Below, piece after piece: positions 34,223 through 43,342 of a DNA stretch of 64,000 bases. The stretch is taken from contig OZ241842.1 of NCBI GenBank assembly GCA_965202675.1, positions 496,001 through 560,000 on the forward strand, written 5' to 3'. The notes below the pieces were generated by a model. It was not told the DNA's origin and did no database searches. It saw nothing but the letters and a program-made list of their open reading frames with translations. Source of the DNA: CATQHD01 sp965202675. GTDB lineage: Bacteria; Actinomycetota; Acidimicrobiia; Spongiisociales; Spongiisociaceae. The position numbers were made by a program, and so were the translations under genes. How positions within the stretch are numbered: position 1 is the stretch's first letter; each line of letters opens with the position of its first letter.

Positions 34223-35597
34223 GAGGCTTCGCGAAAACGTGGGGAAATGGGGGTGTGGTGGGGTCTGGGTCCTTGGTTTGAGGTCGGGGCCCGACTGTAA
34301 TCGGTGACGTAAACACAAGCCGATTACGAGGAGGGCCCCGATGGGCTGGGATGATATAACGATACCGTTGGGGTTGCGGGGGGTGCGGGTGATAGCAGTG
34401 TTGGAGAACACCCCCACCCGGCTGAAGGCCGAGGTCCGGTCGGGGTGGTCGGTGTCCCGGTGCCCCTCGTGCGGGCACAAATGCCGCAGGGTGCATGACA
34501 CCCGCCCCAAAAACATCCGGGATATGGTCATGACGGGGCGGCGGGTGACGCTGGTGTGGCATCGCCGGCGGTTTGTGTGCGATGACTGCGGCGCCCGGCA
34601 TCTGGAGGAACACCCCGAGTTCGAGGGGAACCTGACCCGCCGCCTCGCCCGCCAGATCGTCGTCGATACCCGGGTGATGACCATCTCGGCGGTAGCCAAA
34701 CGCGAAGGACTGGGATGGCATAAGGTCATGGGGTTGGTTACCGCCTGGTCGAACCGGGTAGCCCAACACCGCCGCCGCAGGCGCTGCCGGGTGCTGCTGG
34801 TAGACGAGACTTCCATCCAGCGGGGCCACAAATACGTGACGGTGATCAAAAACGGGGACACCGGCAAGGTGCTGGACATAGTCGAGCACCGCTCCGCAGC
34901 CGCTCTAGCAGGGTTTCTGCGTTCCCAGCCCCGATCCTGGCGGCGTCGGGTCAAAGTAGTGGTAACCGACGGATCCCGCCCCTACAGGAAAGCAATCAAC
35001 GCCTGGCTGCCCCACGCCCGCCACGTCCTGGACCGGTTCCATGTTGTCCGCTGGTTCGCCGCCGGCCTCAACGCCGTGCGCCGCGAGGTTCAACGCCGCC
35101 GAGACCAAGGAAGCAACAAAAGCCCGGTGTTCGACCACGACGTGTTCCGAGCCCGGTTCGTTCTCCTCCGGCGCCCCGACCGGCTCACACCCGACGAAAC
35201 AGAACGCCTCGAACAACTCCTCGGGCGGCATCCCCGCCTGCGGGCGGCCTGGGAGGCCCTGGCCGAGCTGCACGGCCTCTACCTCGCCGAGGACTACCAA
35301 GCCGCCCTCGGCGCCTTGCGGCGCTTCGCCGCCCTCTACGCCGCCGGGGAGCTTCCCGAGTTCGGCGCTGTCATGGAAACCGTCAGCGCCTGGGAAAACG
35401 AAATCCTCGACTGGCACCTTACCGGACGGCCCTCCAACGGCCGCCTCGAAGGAACCAACAACCTCCTCCAGATACTACGGCGAACCGCCCACGGATTCAC
35501 CAACCCCTACAACTACGCAGCCCGGGGACTCCTACTAACCTGACCACCTCACCGACAACACCACCCCACCCCAAATCCCACACTTTCGCGAAGGGCC
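34223..35597 (+). mobile_element. inner ISL3-family insertion sequence, complete
   Basis: A 1375-bp element with inverted ends GAGGCTTCGCGAAAACGTGG (34223) and GGCCCTTCGCGAAAGTGTGG (read inward from 35597), flanked by the 8-bp duplication GAAAAATG at 34215-34222 and 35598-35605. It encodes one intact transposase and sits inside the older element. It appears capable of movement. Confidence 0.92.
34341..35543 (+). CDS. ISL3 family transposase
   Basis: This 400-residue DDE transposase has the ISL3 N-terminal zinc-binding region (CPSCGHKC, then CDDCGARH), an HTH near LSRRLARQIV-like positions 100-130, and the catalytic residues in LLVDETSIQRG, VVTDGSRPY and NGRLEGTNNLL. It is intact. A GGAGGG site lies upstream of the ATG. 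It moves the 34223-35597 element by cut and paste or copy. Confidence 0.93.
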   Translation: MGWDDITIPLGLRGVRVIAVLENTPTRLKAEVRSGWSVSRCPSCGHKCRRVHDTRPKNIRDMVMTGRRVTLVWHRRRFVCDDCGARHLEEHPEFEGNLTRRLARQIVVDTRVMTISAVAKREGLGWHKVMGLVTAWSNRVAQHRRRRRCRVLLVDETSIQRGHKYVTVIKNGDTGKVLDIVEHRSAAALAGFLRSQPRSWRRRVKVVVTDGSRPYRKAINAWLPHARHVLDRFHVVRWFAAGLNAVRREVQRRRDQGSNKSPVFDHDVFRARFVLLRRPDRLTPDETERLEQLLGRHPRLRAAWEALAELHGLYLAEDYQAALGALRRFAALYAAGELPEFGAVMETVSAWENEILDWHLTGRPSNGRLEGTNNLLQILRRTAHGFTNPYNYAARGLLLT

Positions 35598-35628
35598 GAA
35601 AAATGCTTCCCGAGAGAGGAGGACCCCG

Positions 35629-36015
35629 GTGGAGTGCAAGCATAAGCGCATATGCGAGGTGATGGCCGGATTGGGGGATGTGGAGATACTGGAGGCGAGC
35701 GAACCCCTGGACGGGGCTCTGCTGGTGGAGGTCTACCAGATCCAAGACCCCGGCCTCGCCGACGAATACACCCGACGGCTCGCCGCCGACCTCCAGGACC
35801 AGTCCTGCCCCCCGGAGGTCAACCAACTCGGCCGCGCCATCGCCCGCTGGTACACCCAGATCGTGGCCCGGCGTCCGCTCCCGGGTGTCGAACGGACCCA
35901 CCGAAGCAGTCAACAATCTCACCCGAACGCATCAAACGAATCGGGTTCGGGTTCCGCAACTTCACCAACTACCGGATCCGAGCACTGCTCTACGCAGGCA
36001 AACCCAACTGGGACC
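35629..36015 (+). pseudogene. ISL3 transposase C-terminal fragment, frameshifted
   Basis: The frame from 35629 shows an ISL3 C-terminus (DPGLADEYTRRLAADLQDQ, CPPEVNQLGRAIARWYTQIV). Near 35880 it shifts: SNGPTEAVNNLT appears in one frame and IKRIGFGFRNFTNYRIRALL in another, so at least two frameshifts broke it. It belongs to the outer element. Confidence 0.85.
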
Positions 36016-36062
36016 TACTCCCCTCGGTGACTCCCCCCTGAAATCCGAAGAGCCACTTACCG

Positions 36063-36147
36063 TACCGGGAATGGGACTCGAACCCATACGCCCTTGCGGG
36101 CACCGGATTTTGAATCCGGCGCGTCTACCAAATTCCGCCATCCCGGC
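36063..36147 (-). tRNA. tRNA-Leu (anticodon CAA)
   Basis: On the minus strand the sequence from 36147 folds as a tRNA with a long variable arm. Acceptor GCCGGGA pairs with TCCCGGT (one G-T pair), the anticodon arm is CCGGATTCAAAATCCGG with CAA, the variable arm is TGCCCGCAAGGGCGT and the T arm GTTCGAGTC. CCA is not encoded. The outer ISL3 duplication starts at the base after the discriminator. Confidence 0.95.
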
Positions 36148-36177
36148 AGACGGGGCCGATGATACCCCGCCGCCGCC

Positions 36178-37930
36178 CTACTGCGGCGCGGGGCGGTACT
36201 CCACCAGGGCCGACCGGCCTGTTATGTCGACGATGCGGGCCAGCAGCTCGCGGCCGCGGGCGTCGGTGAGGCGCAGATCCTCTCCGAACAGGAATGGACC
36301 GGCTGAGGGCGGCCCTTGTCGACGGCGATATTCGAGGTGTACAGGTAGGTCCGGTCGAGGGCGCCGCGCACGGGGTTCAGCCGCCCCTCCAGACCGGGCA
36401 GGCCGCCGGTTCCTTCGGGAAGGACCACCGCGCCGCCGCCCGGCAGGGGGTCGAGCTCCACCGCGAGCGCGCCCCGGGCGGGCGTCCAGGCGCGGTGGAC
36501 CCGAGCCGTGCACCCCCCCGCCGCCGCGAAGACGGTTACCGGAAGGTGGGTGGCGGCCAGCTCGACCGGCGCCTCCCCGTTGCGGTCGGCGGCGGTCCGG
36601 GTCCAGGTCTTGTTGGGAAGGATGACAAGGATCTCGGCGCCGGGGACCGGCCGCCCTTCGCAACGGACGGTGACGACGGCCCGCCCGGGGCTGGATTCAA
36701 GTGAAGCGGCGGGAATCGTGACGCACAGTTCCGAGCCGGATATCAGCCGGAACTCGGGGGGTATGCCGCTGAGCTCCTCCGTTTCTCTCCGGATGATCGG
36801 AACCCCGTCGCCGCGGCGCTCCATGATGAACAGCCGCCCGCCGCTTCCTCTGATCCCCGAAGCCGGGACCCGGCCCAGCAGCGAGGTCAGCAGCTCGTTG
36901 CGGGTGGATTGGCGGTGCGCCATGTCGTCCACGGTCAGGGTGTTGGAAAGCGACCCCGGCGATTGGATCTCCAAGCGGTCCTCGAACATCGACAGCCTGG
37001 TCCTGGCGCCCCGGATCGAATAGTCGCGGTGCGCGGCGGCGTTGACCACCGCCTCGAAGACGGCCGCCTCGCTGTACTGGGGAAGCTCGGCGCGCATCGG
37101 CCCCTTGTGCGCCGCGACGCGCATGTTGCGCACCACGAAAGACACCGCCTCGGCGATCTGCCGGGCGAGCGGACCGCCGATGGTGCGGGCGTCCGCCTGC
37201 CCCGATGTCCGGTCTTTGCCCAGGTAGCAGACGGCGGTGATGCAGGCGTTGGGAAGCCGCTCCTCCGGGGCGGGGGCGCAGAGCAGCACGCCCGCCGCCG
37301 TCGCCCGCTTCACGCCGTTCTCTGCCGTGGTCAGCAGCCCCATCTTCTCCAGCGCCGACTCGGGGTCGGCGGCGCCCTCGGCGCTGAGCAACGGTTTCCA
37401 GAGGGACTCGTCCAGCGTCCGGTAGCCGGTTCCGGGGACCGGCTGCTTGTCGAACCGGACAAAGCGCGCCTACGCCCGCCGCTGCGCTAGGCGCAGCCGT
37501 TCGTCGCCCGCCATCCTGCGCTTTGATGAGCCGACCCGTTGGTAGCTGCCTCCGGGGCTGTCGTGCCGTGCGTGGCCGGGCGGGATCTCCGCCAGCAGAA
37601 CGGCCTTGCCCTCCTCGATTTCCAGGCGGGATATCACCGGGCGGATCGGGGGCTTGATCGAATCGGTGCAGGCCTCCACCAGGACCCGCTCCAGGTTGTC
37701 CATCTGCAGGCGCGACATGCCCTGAACCCCGCCCCGGTCGGTCACCCCGCACAGCAGGACGCCCCCTTCGGTGTTGGCAAAAGCGGCCATCTCGTCGGCC
37801 AGGGCGCCGCGGCCGGGGCTCCTCGGCCGGGGCTCCTCGGCCGGTCGTCCGAGAACTCGATCTGCTTGAACTCCCAACGGCTGTCCTCCCCCAGCCGCAG
37901 CCGGCGGGCGGCCTCGGCGGCGCTGATCAT
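36178..37930 (-). pseudogene. AlbA/Schlafen-like putative DNA-binding protein, disrupted
   Basis: Three pieces together give a protein of the AlbA_2 (Schlafen-like) plus ATP-dependent-helicase-RecG-like C-terminal family: EFKQIEF at the N-terminus, FANTEGGVLLCGV, DSPGGSYQRVGSSKRRM, FEAVVNAAAHRDYS and PEFRLI. Lesions: a 14-bp tandem duplication at 37811-37838 (exactly one copy too many for the frame), an in-frame TAG at 37470-37472, and a one-base shift near 36300 before the true C-terminus. The ATG at 37930 overlaps the trpA stop (ATGA), so it was translationally coupled to the trp genes. It may have been a regulator or defence factor. Confidence 0.85.
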
Positions 37931-38748
37931 CGGGGTCCGGCGCCGGGCCCGTTCGGAGGTGAAAGGGCCTCGGCCAGGGCGGCGGCTGCTGCGGCGATGT
38001 CCGGGATCGGGTCGGTCGATTCGAGGGCGCGGCGCACGAGGGCGGAACCGACGATCACTCCGTCGGCGTGGGGGGCCAGGGCGGCCGCCTGCCCGGGGGT
38101 CCCGATCCCCACCCCCATCACCAGCGGGGCGTCGGTCGCGGCCCTGATCCGGGCGGCCAGCTCGCTCGGGCGGTCGGACATGCGGTCGCGCTCCCCGGTA
38201 ACCCCCATCTCCGCCACCCCGTAGATGAACACCGGATCGCGGGCGGCTATGCGCGCCAGCCGCCCGCCGCGGGTGGTGGGGGCGGCGAACAGCACCAGGC
38301 CGATGCCCGCCCGGTCGGCCGCCTCCGCCACGGGCGGCGACTCCTCGAGCGGCAGGTCGGCCACGATCAGCCCGGAAGCCCCCGAATCGGCCGCCCGGCG
38401 GGCGAACTCGTCCGGGCCCAGGCGGAAAACCGGGTTGGCGTATGACATGGCCAGGGCAGGCCGTCCGGTCGCATCCACCACCCGGCGGAGCACTTCGAAC
38501 CCGCCTTGCAGGGTCATGCCCGCTTCGATGGCCTTGGCGCTGGCTGCCTGGATGGTGGGGCCGTCCATGAGCGGATCGCTGTAGGGGATGCCCACTTCGA
38601 AGGCGTCCGCCCCCGCCTCGGCCATGGCTTCGAACACCTCCACCGCCGCCTCCGGGGAGGGCAGCCCGGCGGTCATGAACGGCAGGAAGGCGGTGCGCCC
38701 GTCCTTCCTGACCCGGGCGAACAGCCGGTCCAGTTCCCTGCGGCTCAT
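37927..38748 (-). CDS. trpA: tryptophan synthase alpha chain
   Basis: This 273-residue TIM-barrel enzyme cleaves indole-3-glycerol phosphate to indole, passed to TrpB. Catalytic Glu in FEVGIPYSDPLMDGP and Asp in GLIVADLPLEE are present, and GVTGERDRM is the phosphate-binding loop. Its ATG overlaps the trpB stop by 4 bp. Confidence 0.95.
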   Translation of the reverse strand: MSRRELDRLFARVRKDGRTAFLPFMTAGLPSPEAAVEVFEAMAEAGADAFEVGIPYSDPLMDGPTIQAASAKAIEAGMTLQGGFEVLRRVVDATGRPALAMSYANPVFRLGPDEFARRAADSGASGLIVADLPLEESPPVAEAADRAGIGLVLFAAPTTRGGRLARIAARDPVFIYGVAEMGVTGERDRMSDRPSELAARIRAATDAPLVMGVGIGTPGQAAALAPHADGVIVGSALVRRALESTDPIPDIAAAAAALAEALSPPNGPGAGPR

Positions 38749-39953
38749 GCGGACCCCCCGGCGGCCCCGCCGGCGCCGCTGTGGGCGGCGATCATCTCCA
38801 CGTCCTTGTCCCCCCGCCCGGAGAGGTTGAGCAGGACGGTGCGTCCGGCCAGCGCCGCCGCCTCTTTGGCCGCCCAGGCCAGGGCGTGGGCCGATTCCAG
38901 GGCGGGGATGATGCCCTCGGTGCGGGACAGCAGATCGACGCCCTCCAGCGCCTCCCGGTCGGTGATCGATACGTAGCGGGCCAGCCCGGCGTCGGCGAAG
39001 TAGGCGTGTTCGGGCCCCACTCCCGGATAGTCCAGCCCGGCCGAGATGGAGTGGGCTTCGAGCACCTGGCCTTCTTCGTCCTGGAGCATGTAGGTGCGGG
39101 CTCCATGGAGGATTCCGGGCGAGCCGGCCCCTATCGAGGCACCGTGGCGTCCGGTGTCGATGCCGTGGCCGGCCGCCTCCACGCCGACCAGCTCCACGCC
39201 CGGGAGTCCGGCAAAGGGATAGAACATCCCGATGGCGTTGGAGCCGCCGCCCACGCAGGCCACCACCGTATCGGGCAGGCTTCCGTCCAGCTGGGCGATG
39301 CTCTCCTCCCCGATCACCTTCTGGAACTCCCGCACCATCCAGGGGAAGGGGTGGGGGCCCACCACCGAACCGATGATGTAGTGGGTGTCCTCCACGGTGC
39401 GCACCCAGTCGCGCATGGCCTCGTTTACGGCGTCCTTGAGGGTGCCCGCCCCCGAGGTGACGGGGATCACCTCCGCCCCCAGCAGCCGCATCCGCATCAC
39501 GTTCAGAGCCTGTCGCTCTATGTCCTTCTCCCCCATGTAGATGAAGCATCGGAGGCCGACGTAGGCGGCGGCGGCGGCGGTCGCCACCCCGTGCTGGCCG
39601 GCGCCGGTCTCGGCGATCAGGCGGGTCTTGCCCATGCGGGCGGCCAGCAGACCCTGCCCCAGGGCGTTGTTGATCTTGTGGGCGCCGGTGTGGGCCAGGT
39701 CCTCCCGCTTGAGCAGCACCCGCACCCCTATCTCCTCGGACAGGCGGTCGGCGGCGTGGAGGGGGGTGGGCCGCCCGGCATAGGCGCCCAGCAGGCCGCT
39801 GAATCGAGCCGTGAAATCGGGGTCGCCCCAGGCGTCGGCGAACCCGTCGGCCAGCTCCTCCAAGGCGGGCATCAGGGTCTCGGGGGCGAACATGCCCCCG
39901 TATTCCCCGAAGCGGCCCCGCTCGTCGGGTCGCTCCAGCCGCACCGCTTTCAT
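38745..39953 (-). CDS. trpB: tryptophan synthase beta chain
   Basis: This 402-residue PLP enzyme condenses indole with serine. The PLP lysine lies in HTGAHKINNALGQ, followed by ETGAGQHGVATA and the phosphate loop GGGSNAIG. It is a TrpB1-type chain. I chose the ATG at 39953 because it overlaps the trpF stop by 4 bp (TrpB proper starts near FGEYGGMFAPETL). The frame runs further upstream but only as an antisense-like shadow of trpF. Confidence 0.95.
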   Translation of the reverse strand: MKAVRLERPDERGRFGEYGGMFAPETLMPALEELADGFADAWGDPDFTARFSGLLGAYAGRPTPLHAADRLSEEIGVRVLLKREDLAHTGAHKINNALGQGLLAARMGKTRLIAETGAGQHGVATAAAAAYVGLRCFIYMGEKDIERQALNVMRMRLLGAEVIPVTSGAGTLKDAVNEAMRDWVRTVEDTHYIIGSVVGPHPFPWMVREFQKVIGEESIAQLDGSLPDTVVACVGGGSNAIGMFYPFAGLPGVELVGVEAAGHGIDTGRHGASIGAGSPGILHGARTYMLQDEEGQVLEAHSISAGLDYPGVGPEHAYFADAGLARYVSITDREALEGVDLLSRTEGIIPALESAHALAWAAKEAAALAGRTVLLNLSGRGDKDVEMIAAHSGAGGAAGGSA

Positions 39954-40591
39954 TTCGCCTCCCTCGACTGCTCGACCTGTTCGGTCTGTTCGGCCTGCTT
40001 GGCATTCCTCACGAACGCCCGAATCTTGGCATGATCCTTCACTCCCGGCGACGATTCCAAACCGGAGGATGCGTCCACCCCCCACGGACGGCAGCGGCGC
40101 ACCGCCTCGGCCACGTTGGAGGGATCGAGGCCGCCCGCCAACACATAGCGGCTTCCCGGAGGCGGGAGCCACTCGAACGGCACTCCGGCGCCTGCGCCGC
40201 CCAGCTTGCCGGGAGAATATCCGTCCAGCAGGGCGGTGAGGCCGGGCGGGATGCCGTCCAGGTCGACCGGGCCGCGCACCCTGACGGGGCGGAGGGCGAA
40301 GGCTCCGGCGGCGGCCGCGGCGGCGGCGGCTTCGGAGGCGTGGTCGCCGTAGGGCTGCACCCCGGCGGCCCCCACCCGATCCAGCAGCCCCACCAGGTCG
40401 TCGGGGTCGGCGTCGACGGTGAGGATGACGGTGGGGAGGCGGGACACGGAAGCCAGCCGGGCGGCCTCGCCGATCCCCAGGCAGCGGGGGGTTCCTTCCA
40501 CCAGCACCAGCCCGGCCGCGTCGGCGCCGGCCTCGGCCGCCGCCTCCAGGTCGGATCGGGTGCGCATGCCGCACACCTTGACCCAGGTCAC
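39950..40591 (-). CDS. trpF: phosphoribosylanthranilate isomerase
   Basis: This 213-residue TIM-barrel isomerase catalyses the third step of tryptophan synthesis. KVCGMR carries the catalytic Cys, and VLAGGLDPSNV and GVDASSGLE (catalytic Asp) are the phosphate site. The C-terminal tail is rich in Gln/Glu (KQAEQTEQVEQ), a low-complexity extension. Its start overlaps the trpC stop by 4 bp. Confidence 0.93.
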   Translation of the reverse strand: MTWVKVCGMRTRSDLEAAAEAGADAAGLVLVEGTPRCLGIGEAARLASVSRLPTVILTVDADPDDLVGLLDRVGAAGVQPYGDHASEAAAAAAAAGAFALRPVRVRGPVDLDGIPPGLTALLDGYSPGKLGGAGAGVPFEWLPPPGSRYVLAGGLDPSNVAEAVRRCRPWGVDASSGLESSPGVKDHAKIRAFVRNAKQAEQTEQVEQSREAK

Positions 40592-41355
40592 GCGGCGCCC
40601 CGCAGACCGGCGATGGCCGTCGCCGGATCGCCCGACCGAGACAGGTATTCGCCCACCAGCAGGGCGTCGTATCCGGCGCCCCGGAGCCGGGCGGCGTCTT
40701 CGGGGCCGTGCACGCCGCTCTCGGCCACCCGCACCGCCGCTCCGTCCAAGAGGGGGGCGACCCGCTCTGAGGTGGACAGATCCACCCGGAAGGTGCGCAG
40801 ATCCCGGTTGTTGACCCCTATCACCCGGGCGCCGGCTGCTTTCGCCCGGAGCGCCTCCTCGCGGTCGTGCACCTCCACCAGTGCGGCCAGTCCGGCCTCG
40901 GCCGCGGTTTCCAGCAGGAGGGCGAGGAGGTCGTCGTCGAGAACGGCGGCGATCAGCAGCACCGCGTCGGCGCCCATTGCCCGCGCCTCCCAGATATGGA
41001 CGGGATGGAGCGTGAAGTCCTTGCGCAGCACCGGAAGACCCGTTGCCGCCCGGGCGGCCGCCAGGTCCCCGGGTCCGCCCATGAAATGATCCTGTTCGGT
41101 CAGCACCGAGACGGCCGCGGCCCCGCCCTTCTCGAAGGCGGCGGCCCGTTCGGCCGGATCCATTCCGGCGTTGATCACCCCCCGCGAGGGGGAGGCGCGC
41201 TTGAACTCGGCGATGACCGAGAGGCCGGGCGCGGCCAGGGCGGCGGCGAAGTCCCGCGCCGGGGGCATCCGCCCCGCCTCCTCGCGTAACTCGGCTTCGC
41301 GCTCCTCAAGGGCGGGGATGCGGCGGCGCACCGATGAAATGATCCCGTCGAGCAT
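40588..41355 (-). CDS. trpC: indole-3-glycerol phosphate synthase
   Basis: This enzyme of about 255 residues closes the indole ring. Signature IAEFKRASPSRG (catalytic Lys), VLRKDFTLHPV, VNNRDLRTF and VAESGV are all present. The frame is open to 41385, but the Met at 41355 (MLDGIISSVRRR) fits the family's start better. It is the first gene of the trpC-F-B-A run, all joined by 4-bp overlaps. Immediately upstream is the divergent ATPase/PIN cassette. Confidence 0.93.
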   Translation of the reverse strand: MLDGIISSVRRRIPALEEREAELREEAGRMPPARDFAAALAAPGLSVIAEFKRASPSRGVINAGMDPAERAAAFEKGGAAAVSVLTEQDHFMGGPGDLAAARAATGLPVLRKDFTLHPVHIWEARAMGADAVLLIAAVLDDDLLALLLETAAEAGLAALVEVHDREEALRAKAAGARVIGVNNRDLRTFRVDLSTSERVAPLLDGAAVRVAESGVHGPEDAARLRGAGYDALLVGEYLSRSGDPATAIAGLRGAA

Positions 41356-41480
41356 CACGGGCAGGGTACTCGGCAACCGGAGCATCCCCGAGACCGCCGA
41401 GCATTTTGCCGCTGGGCGCGAGGTCTCGTTATTCTCGGAGGAGGCGGCACCTCGCTAGGCGGGCAACGGGAAGGCCGGCA

Positions 41481-42869
41481 ATGAGCATTCGGCTGAAGAG
41501 CATCACCGTGCAGGACTACCGGTGTTTCGGCGGCCCGCAGACCGTCCGCCTGGCGCCCGTCACCCTGCTGGTGGGCGAGAACAGCAGCGGCAAGACCTCC
41601 CTGCTGGCCATGATCAGAGCCTTGTGGGACAGCACCTTTACACCGTTCGCCGGGGCGCCGGACTTCAAGGAACCTCCCTTCGACCTCGGCAGCTTCGATG
41701 AAATACTTCACCGCGGCAGCCAAGCCCAGATATTCACGGCCGCCCTCGATATGAACTACTCGGACGACAAAGACAAACCGACCTATGGGGTTGAGGTGGA
41801 GTTCGGTCCGGGGTGGGGGCCGCCGGTACTCGGCCGCCGCCGTGTGTCCAACGGCGGTTGCTGGATCGAGCAACGGGTGGAAGAAGAAGGATATACGGTA
41901 CGATACGGTACTCCAAACGGTAATTGGAGCAGCTCTCTTATGAGAGTGGAATACGAAGAAGGATCTTCCAGCGAAGGAGATTTTGTCATACCGCCGATAG
42001 CCTTTGATCTCATGTTCGTCAAACATATATACCAGCAAGCAGATGAAACATCCTTGTCATTGTTTACACCGTTGGAAGATTCACCTCAGATTTCTCGAGA
42101 AGATATTGAGCATATTGATAAGAGTTTGGGGGATGTATTCAGTTTAGAGCGAAGGACACAAATTAATAGTTCGCGTCCATTTGTAAGTGCTCCTGTACGC
42201 TCTCAACCCAAGCGTACCTATGATCCGGATCGGGTATCGCCTGACGCTGAAGGTGACTACATACCGATGCAACTGGCGCGCTTATCACAACGTAACCCTA
42301 AGGTCTGGAAAGCTCTCAAAAAGCGTCTAGAGCAGTTTGGCAAAGAGGCCGGACTGTTTAACACACTCAACCTCAGACATCTCGGTAAAACGGCAGGCTC
42401 CCCTTTCCAATTAAACGTAGGTACCTTTGTTAAACAAAAGGACGAACTATACAATTTAGCAGATGTTGGATACGGAGTGAGTCAAGTGTTGCCTCTAATA
42501 ACCGAGCTGTTGCGTGATAATGGCTACCAACTGATTCTGTTGCAACAGCCGGAAGTACATCTGCACCCCAGCGCTCAGGCAGCTTTGGGTAATCTGCTAT
42601 GTGAAATGGTGGGTACAGGTAAGTCAGAAGGACGGCAGATAATCGTAGAAACACATAGCGACTTTATCATCAACCGCGTCCGCATGGCAGCTCGTGACAG
42701 AGTTGCTGGGCTGCAGCCAGAGGATATTTCGGTAATATACTTTGAACGCGGTGATCATGATGTCAAGATGCATGACATGCGCGTGGATCATGAAGGCAAT
42801 CTATTGGATGTTCCACCAGGGTACCGGCAGTTTTTTATGGAAGAATCCCGATGGTTCCTCGGAACATAA
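41481..42869 (+). CDS. AAA ATPase (DUF3696-like), partner of PIN protein
   Basis: This 462-residue protein is an OLD/RecF-like ATPase: VQDYRCFGGP, Walker A GENSSGKTS near residue 33, VGYGVSQVLPL signature near 330, QQPEVHLHPSAQA Walker B and ETHSDFIINRVR, then DUF3696-like C-terminus. The first 130 codons are GC-rich, the rest clearly AT-richer, an internal step that suggests a mosaic gene. It is followed 2 bp later by a PIN-type gene. It sits opposite in strand between trpC and ygfZ. A defence role is inferred. Confidence 0.82.
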   Translation: MSIRLKSITVQDYRCFGGPQTVRLAPVTLLVGENSSGKTSLLAMIRALWDSTFTPFAGAPDFKEPPFDLGSFDEILHRGSQAQIFTAALDMNYSDDKDKPTYGVEVEFGPGWGPPVLGRRRVSNGGCWIEQRVEEEGYTVRYGTPNGNWSSSLMRVEYEEGSSSEGDFVIPPIAFDLMFVKHIYQQADETSLSLFTPLEDSPQISREDIEHIDKSLGDVFSLERRTQINSSRPFVSAPVRSQPKRTYDPDRVSPDAEGDYIPMQLARLSQRNPKVWKALKKRLEQFGKEAGLFNTLNLRHLGKTAGSPFQLNVGTFVKQKDELYNLADVGYGVSQVLPLITELLRDNGYQLILLQQPEVHLHPSAQAALGNLLCEMVGTGKSEGRQIIVETHSDFIINRVRMAARDRVAGLQPEDISVIYFERGDHDVKMHDMRVDHEGNLLDVPPGYRQFFMEESRWFLGT

Positions 42870-42871
42870 CA

Positions 42872-43342
42872 ATGTGTGCCATCGTTGACCGTAACACGGT
42901 AGGAGAATTTCTAAAACAAAAACATGATGCGGCCAAAGGCTTTTATCAATGGTTAGTAAATCAAGGCAATATAGTAGTAGGTGGGGAAGAACTACGGGAG
43001 GCCTTATATGAGCGTAGTGACGCTAAAGAAAGGCAATTTGTTGGTGAGCTAAGGAGTGCAGGGAAAATAATTGAAAAGAAGGACAGTAAAGTAGAGAAAA
43101 GGGCCATTGAACTCCGCGAGATAGATTTATGCGTCTCGAATGATGAACACATCATTGCCTTGGCACAGATAAGTGGAGCACGATTACTTTATTCCAATGA
43201 TAAGTATCTCCATAGGGACTTCAAAAATCCACACCTGATCAACAACCCTCGCGGCAAGGTCTATTCCACCCGAGAGAACACCGGCTTCTCCAAAGATCGT
43301 AAAGATCAATTAGAACGCCACGTCTGCGCCGTCAGAGACTGA
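42872..43342 (+). CDS. PIN-domain-like nuclease
   Basis: This protein of about 156 residues begins CAIVDRNTVGEFL, with an Asp as the first acidic residue of a PIN-type fold. NDEHIIALAQISGARLLYSNDKYLHRDF provides the later acidic residues (N-D-E..., S-N-D). PIN nucleases cut RNA. The pair ATPase plus PIN resembles two-gene defence modules in which the ATPase gates the nuclease. The frame is also open from an ATG at 42851; I chose 42872, 2 bp past the ATPase stop. Its 3' end overlaps ygfZ (convergent) by 33 bp. GC is low. Confidence 0.7.
   Translation: MCAIVDRNTVGEFLKQKHDAAKGFYQWLVNQGNIVVGGEELREALYERSDAKERQFVGELRSAGKIIEKKDSKVEKRAIELREIDLCVSNDEHIIALAQISGARLLYSNDKYLHRDFKNPHLINNPRGKVYSTRENTGFSKDRKDQLERHVCAVRD

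Larger units (their letters stand above)
34126..36054. mobile_element. outer ISL3-family element, interrupted and decayed
   Basis: Ends are imperfect inverted repeats: GGCTCTTCGGAAATGAGGGG at 34126 and its counterpart GGCTCTTCGGATTTCAGGGG read inward from 36054. The 8-bp duplication ACTTACCG flanks both. Only about 97 bp of left end and 449 bp of right end remain around a second ISL3 insertion, so most of the original transposase was lost. The right end lies directly beside the 3' end of tRNA-Leu. Confidence 0.85.
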
